This document shows positions 34,311 through 42,100 of a DNA stretch of 64,000 nucleotides, piece by piece (the first letter of the stretch is position 1; every line of letters starts with the position of its first letter). The DNA lies in the NCBI GenBank assembly GCA_964384945.1, contig CAYLMK010000022.1:27510-91509 (forward strand). The letters run 5' to 3'. The stretch comes from S015-6 sp964384945 (GTDB taxonomy: Bacteria > Desulfobacterota > DSWW01). The notes beneath the pieces are model-generated. The model was not told where the DNA came from and did not search any database. It worked only from the letters and a program-made list of their open reading frames with translations. The translations under genes and the position numbers were made by a program.

Positions 34311-34324
34311 TTTTGTATACTCAC
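34311..34324 (-). promoter_or_regulatory. candidate GntR operator
   Basis: TTTTGTATACTCAC contains the perfect dyad GTATAC (34315-34320) in a setting like FCD-type operators (T-x-G-T-x-x-A-C-x-A). It lies 13 bases upstream of the -35 box of operon 2. The assignment rests on position and pattern only. Confidence 0.3.
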
Positions 34325-34329
34325 TCTGG

Positions 34330-34515
34330 TGCGACGGAGTGTCCTGTAAAGCAGAAGCCGAGCCTGAACTTATTTGTAAAAGTACTGCAAATACAGCAGA
34401 GTTTTGTGAATACATGAAGTCGATTATAATATTAATGTGATAACTTACTTTAATTCAGAAATATGTTGACGTTGGAGAGGCCTGGGGGAAAAAGGAGGCG
34501 GGCCCGCTGCTCGGG
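34330..34515. other. AT-rich intergenic patch
   Basis: The region between operon 2 and the acyl-CoA dehydrogenase gene is AT-rich, most clearly at 34370-34460. No gene or clear terminator is visible. It marks the boundary between two minus-strand transcription units. Confidence 0.5.
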
Positions 34516-35655
34516 TCAGCCCCGCAGTTCTTCGCGGGAGATGACGATGCGCTGGACCTCGGAGGTGCCTTCGTACAGGGTCGTGACGCGCGCGTCCCTG
34601 TAAAGACGCTCCACCTTGTAGTGCCGGGTGTAGCCGTAGCCGCCGTGGATCTGCAGAGCGCTGTAGGCGGCGCGGTTTGCCATCTCGGAGGCATAGAGCT
34701 TCGCGATCGATGCCTCACGGGTGAAGGGAAGCCCAAGATCCTTCTGGTGCGCGGCCTGCAAGGTGAGGAGCCGAGCCGCCTCGAGCTCGGTGGCCATGTC
34801 GGCGATCATCCAGGAAATGGCCTGGAAGCTGGAGAGGAAGCGGCCGAACTGTTTCCTCTCCTGGCTGTACCGGACGGACTCGTCCAGGCAGGCCTGGCCG
34901 ATTCCCGTCGCCTGCGAGGCGATACCGATCCTGCCGCCGTCCAGGGCGACCATGGCGATGCGGAAGCCGTCCCCTTCCTGGCCGATACGGTTCTCGCTTG
35001 GAACCGGGCAGCCTTCCAGCGTAAGGGGAACCGTGCTCGAGGCGTGCAGGCCCATCTTCTCCTCTTCCGGCCCGATTCCGAGGCCGGGCGTGCCCCTGGG
35101 TATGAGGAATGCGCTCAAGCCTTTCTTGCCGCCCTCGGGAGAGGTTCGGGCCACCAGCACGAAGGTCAGGGCGTGGCCGCCGTTGGTGATGAACACCTTG
35201 GCTCCGGTGATCCGGTAGCCGTCGGAGGTCCGCTCCGCCTGCGTCCGGAGACTGCCCGGGTCCGAACCGGCCTCCGGTTCGGTGAGGGCAAAGGCGCCGA
35301 GCCCCTCGCCGGAGGCGATAGCGGGGAGCCACCGCTTCTTTTGCTCCTCGGTGCCGAAAAGGAGAAGCGGCTCGCAGCTCAGGTTGGTCACGCTCATGAT
35401 GACCGCGGTGGATGCGCAGGCGTGGGCGATCTCCTGCAGGGCGAGTGAGTAGCTCACTGCACCCACCTCGGCGCCCCCATAGCGCGCAGGCACCATCATC
35501 CCCATCAGGCCCAGTTCGGCCATCTTGGCAAGGATTTCTGTCGGAAAGCGCCCCCGCCGGTCGTTTTCCGCGGCCTCGGGCTCGATCTCCCTGCGGCTGA
35601 ACTCGCGCACCATGAGCTGGACCATGCGCTGTTCGTCGGTCAAGGGCCATGACAT
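34516..35655 (-). CDS. acyl-CoA dehydrogenase (short-chain type)
   Basis: The 379-residue flavoprotein is a typical acyl-CoA dehydrogenase: A-F-A-L-T-E-P-E-A-G-S-D near 128-139, K-V-F-I-T-N-G and the catalytic Glu362 in YEGTSE. It would form an alpha,beta double bond in an acyl-CoA and pass electrons to ETF. Length is normal. AGGAG lies about 10 bases before the ATG. It follows the XRE-cupin regulator by 30 bases and is probably in its transcription unit. It is more standard than the two 414-419-residue relatives in this window. Confidence 0.92.
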   Translation of the reverse strand: MSWPLTDEQRMVQLMVREFSRREIEPEAAENDRRGRFPTEILAKMAELGLMGMMVPARYGGAEVGAVSYSLALQEIAHACASTAVIMSVTNLSCEPLLLFGTEEQKKRWLPAIASGEGLGAFALTEPEAGSDPGSLRTQAERTSDGYRITGAKVFITNGGHALTFVLVARTSPEGGKKGLSAFLIPRGTPGLGIGPEEEKMGLHASSTVPLTLEGCPVPSENRIGQEGDGFRIAMVALDGGRIGIASQATGIGQACLDESVRYSQERKQFGRFLSSFQAISWMIADMATELEAARLLTLQAAHQKDLGLPFTREASIAKLYASEMANRAAYSALQIHGGYGYTRHYKVERLYRDARVTTLYEGTSEVQRIVISREELRG

Positions 35656-35685
35656 GGCGTATTCGCTCCTGGGTTGCCGGAAGCC

Positions 35686-36243
35686 TCAGGGGGTGTAAAG
35701 GACGACGATCAGTTCGGTCTTCGTGTCCCCCGGGTTGCGCAGCATGTGCGGTATGGAGGAGTTGAAGTGGAGGGTCTTCCCCGCGGAAAGGCGGTGCTCT
35801 TGCTCCCCGACCGTGACGGTCACCCTGCCTGCCAGGACGTAGATGAATTCCTCCCCCTCGTGGCGGTACTCGACCATGTCGTGGTCCTTCTGGGGGTCGA
35901 TGCTCACGAGAAAGGCCTTGAGATGCATGTTCGCGCCGCCGGCCGCGAGGGTCTTGTAGGCGTAAGAACGTTTTCTTTTCTCCAGACCCTCCCGCTTCCT
36001 TCGATCCCGGGCCTCCTCCTCGGCGCGGGTCAGAAGCTTGCCCGCATCCAGGCTCAAGACCCTGGAGATCTGAAGCATGGCGCCGACCGGCGGGATTTCG
36101 GACTCCTCTTCGATCCTTGCCAGGTAATCTTCGGCGAGCCCGGTCCGCCTGGCGAGTTCTTCCAGGCCGAGGCCGGCCTTTTTCCGGAGGCGCCGGATTT
36201 CCGCGCCAAGCTTGACCGTCCTGCCTTTGCTTGTCTTGGTCAT
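35686..36243 (-). CDS. XRE-type HTH regulator with C-terminal cupin
   Basis: The 185-residue protein joins an XRE helix-turn-helix (about 12-70: E-I-R-R-L-R-K-K-A-G-L-G-L-E-E-L-A-R-R-T-G-L) to a cupin barrel (about 115-183) with H-E-G-E-E-F-I-Y-V-L-A-G and H-F-x-S-S-I-P-H. This architecture (HTH_3 + Cupin_2) is found in regulators that sense small ligands such as amines, fatty acids or organic acids. It lies upstream of an acyl-CoA dehydrogenase gene and may control it. A 14-bp hairpin lies just before it. Confidence 0.88.
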   Translation of the reverse strand: MTKTSKGRTVKLGAEIRRLRKKAGLGLEELARRTGLAEDYLARIEEESEIPPVGAMLQISRVLSLDAGKLLTRAEEEARDRRKREGLEKRKRSYAYKTLAAGGANMHLKAFLVSIDPQKDHDMVEYRHEGEEFIYVLAGRVTVTVGEQEHRLSAGKTLHFNSSIPHMLRNPGDTKTELIVVLYTP

Positions 36244-36283
36244 CTCGTATCGCTTCTCTACGGTTCTTTGCGCCCTTCACGGA

Positions 36284-36316
36284 CGAAGGCGCATCCCTGT
36301 TCGGGATGCGCCTTCG
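36284..36316 (-). terminator. strong hairpin after the DUF1302 gene
   Basis: CGAAGGCGCATCCC (36284-36297) and GGGATGCGCCTTCG (36303-36316) make a perfect 14-bp stem with a five-base loop. It lies between the end of the DUF1302 gene and the start of the XRE-cupin gene. No T-tract follows, so it may stop, attenuate or stabilise the upstream transcript. Confidence 0.5.
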
Positions 36317-36367
36317 GGTTCATTCACTTCCTCGCAACCCTCTCTGCGAGAGCCGGGTCTCCCGCTC

Positions 36368-38050
36368 CTAGTTCAGCATATAGGAGAGCATGAAGGTGAT
36401 CTGGTCCCGGTCGCGGAACAGGCCGAAGCTGTCGAACTGCCCCACGATGCCCGCGTACTGGAGCCCGAACCGGAAAGGCTCCTTGATGTAGTTGATCTGG
36501 GGCAGGAAGAGCCAGGCCCCGACCACGTCGTAGGCGAAGGCGAACTGCGGGTTGAGCGTGCCCTGCATGTAGGTGGTGTTGATCATGAAGGTGAAAATGG
36601 TCTGGAACTCCTTGATCATGGGGTAATGCGTTACGTCCGGGATGGGTTCGCCCGTGATGCTGTTCGTGAGCCCCGGATAGTAAATGTCCGCAAGCGGAAC
36701 CGCGGTGTACATCTTGTCGTCGTGGTCCACCCACCACTTGCCGAAGTACTGGAAGGAGGTGAAGAACATGTTCGTCTTGTTCAGGGACCGAATCCAGATC
36801 TGCTTGTCGAACCCGATCATCCAGTTCAGGGCGTCCTTCACGGGAATCGGCCCGGACTCGGGGCTGACCGGAAGCCCGAAAAGGCCGGCTGACCGGATGT
36901 CGGTTCCGGTGGCGACGGCCAGGAAGTCGAGAATCGGGGCGGGCAGGGGGGCCTGAGGGGCAAAGAACGGCTTGTCGCTGATACCGCTGATATTGACCGG
37001 TGCCCGGAAAAAGTAGGCCACCTCTCCGCGGAAGACGGTGTCGGTCACGGATTCCCAGAAGTTCATGCTGCCGCCCAGGACCTGGAACTTGGGATAGTCG
37101 AGGCTGAGCTGCAGCAGGCTCGTGTCGAGCAGGGGGCCCACCACCGGTTCGGTAAGTATGACATGGCTCGTGGGATTGTCCTGAAAGGTCTCGAAGTAGG
37201 CCACCGAAACGTTCATGGACGCCCCTAGCATTCCCTGGATGCGCGCCCCCCACCTGCTGTTCGCCCAGTCCTTGTCCGGAGGATTGACGTAGATGATGTC
37301 ATAGACCGATTTCTTGTCCAGAGGCACCTCGTAGGGGGTGCCCCACGGCGCCCAGGGGCCGACCCGCACGTCCCAGGGGCCCGGCACCACGAAGCCCTCG
37401 ACCGTGAACGAGGAGACCGGGCCCACGGTCCCGAAGTTCCAGTTCCCGCGGACCATCCACAGCGGGATCCTGCGGTCGTCCAGATCCTCGAAGGGGCCTC
37501 CGAAGGTATTGTCCAGGGGGTTGATCTGGTCCAGCAGGCGGAAGATGTCCGTCTCGCCCCAGGCCAGGTTCTGTCTCCCTATGCGGAGAAAGCCGGGTCC
37601 GCGTGAAAAATCGGCGTAGGCCTCCCAGAGGTCATAGGACTGCTTGAACTCGTCGATGTTCTCCTTGTCGTTGTCCCGGACCGCCTTGAACTCGTCCGAC
37701 CCGACGTTGTAGACGGCCTCGTACATGAACCGGCCCACGATGTGGTACTTGGTGCGGACGTTGAACTTCTTCAAGGGGTAGAGGGCGCCGAGCGACTTGG
37801 TGAGTTCGACGAGGTCATGGTCCAGTTCCAGCAGTGCCAGGTTTCGCCACTGGACCAGGTCTCCCATCTCCACGTCCGGCTGCGTGAATCCGGAGGCATC
37901 CTGCAGGCGGAACGACGCCCGGGTCTGGCCCTTGGCGGTGAAGGAGAGCGTATTCTTCCCGTCCACGAAGAAGGCCTCTGCCGATCCTGCCAGCCCGAAC
38001 AGAATGATCGCCGCAACGAGCCCGACATATGCGCGTTTCCGTACGTCCAT
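36368..38050 (-). CDS. DUF1302 family outer-membrane protein
   Basis: The 560-residue protein starts with a signal peptide (ending SAEAF) after GGGGGGAGAGA. The body matches DUF1302: G-R-Q-N-L-A-W-G-E-T-D near 160-170, N-P-L-D-N, then alternating beta-strands up to the C terminus, as expected for a porin-like barrel. DUF1302 genes typically occur with DUF1329, YCF48 and MMPL genes and are thought to serve transport of hydrophobic compounds across the outer membrane; direct functional proof is limited. It lies 285 bases downstream of GMC oxidoreductase 2 and appears to have its own promoter. Confidence 0.85.
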   Translation of the reverse strand: MDVRKRAYVGLVAAIILFGLAGSAEAFFVDGKNTLSFTAKGQTRASFRLQDASGFTQPDVEMGDLVQWRNLALLELDHDLVELTKSLGALYPLKKFNVRTKYHIVGRFMYEAVYNVGSDEFKAVRDNDKENIDEFKQSYDLWEAYADFSRGPGFLRIGRQNLAWGETDIFRLLDQINPLDNTFGGPFEDLDDRRIPLWMVRGNWNFGTVGPVSSFTVEGFVVPGPWDVRVGPWAPWGTPYEVPLDKKSVYDIIYVNPPDKDWANSRWGARIQGMLGASMNVSVAYFETFQDNPTSHVILTEPVVGPLLDTSLLQLSLDYPKFQVLGGSMNFWESVTDTVFRGEVAYFFRAPVNISGISDKPFFAPQAPLPAPILDFLAVATGTDIRSAGLFGLPVSPESGPIPVKDALNWMIGFDKQIWIRSLNKTNMFFTSFQYFGKWWVDHDDKMYTAVPLADIYYPGLTNSITGEPIPDVTHYPMIKEFQTIFTFMINTTYMQGTLNPQFAFAYDVVGAWLFLPQINYIKEPFRFGLQYAGIVGQFDSFGLFRDRDQITFMLSYMLN

Positions 38051-38166
38051 TCTCTCCCCCCTTTTTCTAGATTGTGCTGGACATTCAGAAAACGTTGCCC
38101 GACTGCCGCTCCTTCTTACCACACCCCTGTCCGTTCGGCAAGGGCCAAAAAAGTTGATAGACTCAT

Positions 38167-38196
38167 TTCTTACATGGTTCAAGGGCCTGCCGTCAA
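38167..38196 (-). promoter_or_regulatory. candidate promoter of the DUF1302 gene
   Basis: On the minus strand TTGACG (38196-38191) and TAAGAA (38172-38167) are 18 bases apart, about 117 bases before the DUF1302 start. The surrounding 38051-38335 gap has no gene. Confidence 0.4.
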
Positions 38197-38335
38197 GCTC
38201 TTTTTTTGGCAATATAACGCACCGAATCATTCCGGTCTCGCCCTGCCGTCTTGCATGCTTTGCCAGGGGCAGTACGAGGCCCCCGGGCCAGGCCCGTGTT
38301 TCAGACCGCGGCGTTTTGCCTTGCGGGCCCCTCCG

Positions 38336-39685
38336 TCACGCGGCCGGGCCCTTGGCGGCGACCTTCGCCTCTGCGGCAACGGTAAGATGCTTGGCCAGGC
38401 GCTTGGCCATGGCCACCACCGTGACGGTGGGGGGAAGGCCCCATGGCTCCGGAATGATCGTTGTGTCCATGCAGTAGCAATTCTGGATCGGGGTCTGGCA
38501 GTCCTTGTCGAGCAGTTCGCCGATCCGGACGGTGCCTCCCGGGTGAGCCGCGATCACGCCGGTCAGGACCAGATCGTCGCGCTTCACACCGGCCTTCATC
38601 AGGATCTCTTCTGCCAGGACCGCCCCCTTGTTGAGCTTCCACCATGTGTCGTAGTCGATCGGCTTGGAGAAGGACTCGTCCAGGTTGATCCTCCCGTCCA
38701 GGCCGTCTCTCACCTTGATCATGATGCTGAGCGTTTTTCTGTACCTGAGGACCTTGGGCAACGACATGATCCCCTTCTGCCCGGCCATGACCAGGCTCCC
38801 TGCATACATCGAGGGCGGGGTCATCAGGTCGGTCATCACGATCCCGTCCTCGGACAGGTTGATGCCCGCAGTCATGGGGACATCGTAGATGGAGCCCTGG
38901 ACATTGCTGGGACCCGCCACGAACCAAAGGGGGTCCGCGAAGAAGCCCTGTCCCGCGTCGTAGACGCCCGACCGCTGCAGGATCGGCGGGGTGCCCTGAC
39001 CGCCGGCCGAAAGAATGACCGTGTCCGCCAGGATGTCCATCCAGCCCTGCGGGCCCTTCGCCCTCACCCCAACGGCCTTGCCGCTTTGTGTGAGCACCCT
39101 GTCCACCTTGGTTTTGAGCAGAAGTACGGCCCCGTTCTTTCTGGCCTCTTCGATGTACTCCCGGGCAGTCCATTTTGCCCCTGTGGGGCACCCGAGGGCG
39201 CACTTGCCGCAATTCTGCTCGCACTTTTCCGGCCGGATCCACTTGTCGATCAGGTCCCACGCGAGCCCCAAGTCCTGCGCGGCCCGCATGATCGTCCTGG
39301 CCGCCGGCCCGACAAGACTGTCCGGGAGTTTCTGGATAGGAATCTCCTTGTAGAGGTCGTCCACCTCCTCGTCCAGGTCGATGCCGTACTTCTCCTTGAG
39401 CCAGGGAGGCGGGCGAAAAGCGGTCCCGCAGTACACAACGGACGCTCCGCCGGCCGTCTTCGGCCTGAGGACCCATGTTCCCTCTTTGGAAAAGGTGAGG
39501 CCCATGTTGTCCATCATGCCGAGAAGCAGGAAGGTGCTCTGGCCGAGCCGTTGGTGGTACTTTCCTGCCTCGCACAGGATGACCTTCTTGCCCTTCTTGC
39601 TCAACTCCCGGGCCATGGTCGCCCCTCCGGGCCCCGAGCCTGCGATTACCACGTCAGCCTGCAATGTCTGGTTCGGCTGTGACAT
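38336..39685 (-). CDS. GMC-type FAD oxidoreductase, copy 2
   Basis: The 449-residue flavoprotein is a close paralogue of the enzyme at 13824-15167. It has GSGPGGATMA near the N terminus, the loop C-x3-C-x2-C-x3-C-P-T-G-A-K near 155-172 and the GMC C-terminal block (HPGGTVRIG, MDTTIIPEPWG). Both probably oxidise an alcohol or saturate/desaturate a ring with FAD. The ATG chosen has GGAGGG nine bases upstream; an ATG five codons earlier is possible. The conserved loop with four cysteines in both copies suggests a structural or metal role. The downstream gene encodes DUF1302, mirroring the GMC-DUF1329 arrangement of copy 1. Confidence 0.85.
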   Translation of the reverse strand: MSQPNQTLQADVVIAGSGPGGATMARELSKKGKKVILCEAGKYHQRLGQSTFLLLGMMDNMGLTFSKEGTWVLRPKTAGGASVVYCGTAFRPPPWLKEKYGIDLDEEVDDLYKEIPIQKLPDSLVGPAARTIMRAAQDLGLAWDLIDKWIRPEKCEQNCGKCALGCPTGAKWTAREYIEEARKNGAVLLLKTKVDRVLTQSGKAVGVRAKGPQGWMDILADTVILSAGGQGTPPILQRSGVYDAGQGFFADPLWFVAGPSNVQGSIYDVPMTAGINLSEDGIVMTDLMTPPSMYAGSLVMAGQKGIMSLPKVLRYRKTLSIMIKVRDGLDGRINLDESFSKPIDYDTWWKLNKGAVLAEEILMKAGVKRDDLVLTGVIAAHPGGTVRIGELLDKDCQTPIQNCYCMDTTIIPEPWGLPPTVTVVAMAKRLAKHLTVAAEAKVAAKGPAA

Positions 39686-39844
39686 GGGCGGTCCCTCCAT
39701 GTTCGGTTTAAGGTTACCTTAGCAAGATACTAGAAACAGGACCCCTGATCAATGATTCAAAGAGGCTTTCCCGTGGCGCGTGGCGTGGTAAACCGTCACA
39801 AATGAATTCTTTCAAGGAGAAAGCACAGGAAAGAAGGGAAAGGC

Positions 39845-40633
39845 TCATTCGGTGAGTCCCAGCCTCCTGAGGATCCCTTTCACGGCCAGAACGCTGAGGG
39901 AATCATCGGGCAGTTCGATCGTCGGCCTGCCCAGGCGGTCATACTCGGCCACGTTCTCGTCCGGCGGTATCACCCCGAGAACATCGAGACCCATCTCGAG
40001 AGCCTTTTGTTTCAGAGATCCGGCGCCCTCCCCCGCACGGTTGAATACGAGGCCCGTTTCGTAGGGTCCTGTGACTCCATGCCTCGAGGCGATGTCCTTC
40101 AAATAGGCGGCGGTCTGGAGCCCCCTTAGGGTCGCGTCGGAAATCATGAGCAGCTTGCTGATCGAGTCGATGACGCGCCGGTTGATCTGCTCGATCCCGG
40201 CCTCGCAGTCGATCAACGTGATCTCGTACTCTTCACTCAGGGACTCGATCCCGAACTTGAGGAGCTGATTCAATCCGCAGTAGCAGCCCGGTCCCTCGGC
40301 CCGGCCGAGGACGAGGAGGCTCATGCGGTCGAGTTCGATGAGGGCCTCGTCCCGGACGACCTCCCGCGTGTGCTTGTCGTTGAACTTTCGCTTCTCCGCC
40401 GGGTCCTCGATCAGCCGGGACCGCATGTCGCCGACGGTCTTGATCGGCTGTGCCCCCAGGGCATAGGTCAGGCTCACAGGAGGGTCCGCGTCCACGGCCA
40501 GGAGTTTCAGCCCCCTGGCAGACAAAAGCTTGGCCGCGATCGCCGTGAAGGTCGTCTTGCCGACACCCCCTTTCCCCGTGACGGCCAGCACCTGCCGGCG
40601 CGAGGGCGTTGTTGCATCGTATTCTTCTTGCAT
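39845..40633 (-). CDS. CooC-type nickel-insertion ATPase
   Basis: The 262-residue MinD/ArsA-like ATPase has a deviant Walker A, TGKGGVGKTT (19-28), D-A-D-P at 48-51 and the CooC-type C117-x-C119 (GPGCYCG). CooC proteins bind nickel or zinc through this C-x-C and help load carbon monoxide dehydrogenase or acetyl-CoA synthase. No CO dehydrogenase gene is in the window, but an AcsB-like fragment is in operon 1. It sits between an acyl-CoA dehydrogenase gene and GMC oxidoreductase 2. It may serve an enzyme encoded elsewhere or some other metalloenzyme here. Confidence 0.8.
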   Translation of the reverse strand: MQEEYDATTPSRRQVLAVTGKGGVGKTTFTAIAAKLLSARGLKLLAVDADPPVSLTYALGAQPIKTVGDMRSRLIEDPAEKRKFNDKHTREVVRDEALIELDRMSLLVLGRAEGPGCYCGLNQLLKFGIESLSEEYEITLIDCEAGIEQINRRVIDSISKLLMISDATLRGLQTAAYLKDIASRHGVTGPYETGLVFNRAGEGAGSLKQKALEMGLDVLGVIPPDENVAEYDRLGRPTIELPDDSLSVLAVKGILRRLGLTE

Positions 40634-40727
40634 CGGGGGATCCTTTCCCGCCGCGCGCAGTTCAAGTCTCGGGGTGCAGGGCTTGCCGGGATTGCACCGG
40701 CGGGATCCCCGGGAGCAAAGGTCCCGT

Positions 40728-41972
40728 TCACCCGGCTGTTCGCGGGTAGGTCTGGATGAGCTTGTGGCCTCCCGCGATCGCCAGGGTCTCGTTCGAGCCG
40801 TCTTCGATCAGCATCGCCTTGGCGTCCCGGAAGAGCTTTTCGATCAGGTACTCCTTGGTCAGGCCGTTTCCGCCGAAGAGCATGACCGCATCGCAGCACA
40901 CGTCGAACGCGGACTGGGTGCCCTGAAGCTTGGCGGCGATCGAGTACTCCTCCGCAGGGGCTTCGGCGGTTCGATTGTAAACGAACGCTGCGCGGCTGAT
41001 CTGGCGGCTGACCTCGACCTGCTGGAACATGCGGAAGAGCTTCATCTGGATGTTCGGATGATCGATCAGCGGTTTTCCACCCTGAACGCGCTCCTTGGCA
41101 TAGGCCAGGGATTCCTCCAGGGCCGCCCGGGCGATCCCGGTACCGAGCATGCCCATGAGGGCGGTGGTTGTGGCCAGGGTTCGTTCCACCATGGCTTCGT
41201 AAAGATCCGGGCCGACGAGCATGTAGGACTTGGGAATACGCACGTTGTCGAAGAAGATCTCGCCCTGGTTCAGGTCCCGCTGTCCGAGCTTGTTGAGGGG
41301 CTCTCCCTTGGAGACGCCGGGAAGGTTGAGCGGTACGATGGCGATGCCTCCGCCGGAGAGGCCCATCGTGGCGTCGATCGCGCAGAACAGGGCGCAGTGC
41401 GTGGCAACGGTTCCGCAGGACACCCAGGAGGCCTTCTGGCCGTTGATCACCCATTGGTCCCCTTGCAGGGTCGCCCGGCACTGGCCCTTGATGCTCGGAT
41501 CGTGGAAAACCGGGTGATTGGTCATCAGCGTATCGGACCCGTGGTCCGGCTCGGTCACCCCCCAGCAACCGACCAGGCTCGCATCCCTGCAAGCGCAGAA
41601 GGGGGCGATCACCTTATCGACCAGGTCCCCCTGCGGATTGAGGCAGCTCATGTATGCCGGGAAGCATGCCACGGTCAGGGCCACGGCGAGCCCGACGCTG
41701 CCCCAGGCCAGTTCCTCCAGGACCAGGGTCTGCTGCAGCGGAGTGAGGTTCATCCCGTAGGGCTCCGGGATCAGGATGGTGTGGTAGCCGAGCTCGTACC
41801 CCTTGCGCATGAACTCCCAGAAGGGGGATTCCGGGGCGATGACCTCCCTCGGCGACATCTCGTCGAGTCGCTTGGCGATGGGCCGCATCACCTCCCTGGC
41901 GAACTTGTGGGTGCTCTTCTTCAAGGCGATGTCTTCTTCCGAGAGATTGAGGTCAAGGTCGAGGAATTCCAT
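40728..41972 (-). CDS. acyl-CoA dehydrogenase, large divergent type 1
   Basis: The 414-residue protein belongs to the acyl-CoA dehydrogenase superfamily: TEPDHGSDT, a middle beta domain, and a C-terminal four-helix bundle. In place of the usual Y-E-G-T it has I-E-D-G (E390), so the base is probably kept. It has close similarity along its whole length to the protein at 57997-59256. AAGGAGG lies before the ATG. It sits 128 bases downstream of the acyl-CoA ligase gene, which would supply its substrate. Insertions relative to standard enzymes suggest a bulky, possibly cyclic acyl-CoA (inference). Confidence 0.85.
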   Translation of the reverse strand: MEFLDLDLNLSEEDIALKKSTHKFAREVMRPIAKRLDEMSPREVIAPESPFWEFMRKGYELGYHTILIPEPYGMNLTPLQQTLVLEELAWGSVGLAVALTVACFPAYMSCLNPQGDLVDKVIAPFCACRDASLVGCWGVTEPDHGSDTLMTNHPVFHDPSIKGQCRATLQGDQWVINGQKASWVSCGTVATHCALFCAIDATMGLSGGGIAIVPLNLPGVSKGEPLNKLGQRDLNQGEIFFDNVRIPKSYMLVGPDLYEAMVERTLATTTALMGMLGTGIARAALEESLAYAKERVQGGKPLIDHPNIQMKLFRMFQQVEVSRQISRAAFVYNRTAEAPAEEYSIAAKLQGTQSAFDVCCDAVMLFGGNGLTKEYLIEKLFRDAKAMLIEDGSNETLAIAGGHKLIQTYPRTAG

Positions 41973-42100
41973 GTCGTGCCTCCTTCCACATGTGTTTTCG
42001 TTCACTTGCGTCTGGAATTCTCCACAATGAACGCATGGTGCACTCTTTGGGCCGGAGCACGGACGCGGGGAGTGGGGTCTGCCCCCTGATCCATGACCCC

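Noticed and set aside
20358..40633. A CO dehydrogenase / acetyl-CoA synthase cluster
   Set aside because: Only an AcsB-like fragment and a CooC-type ATPase are present, 19 kb apart; no CODH catalytic subunit, corrinoid protein or full AcsB is encoded.
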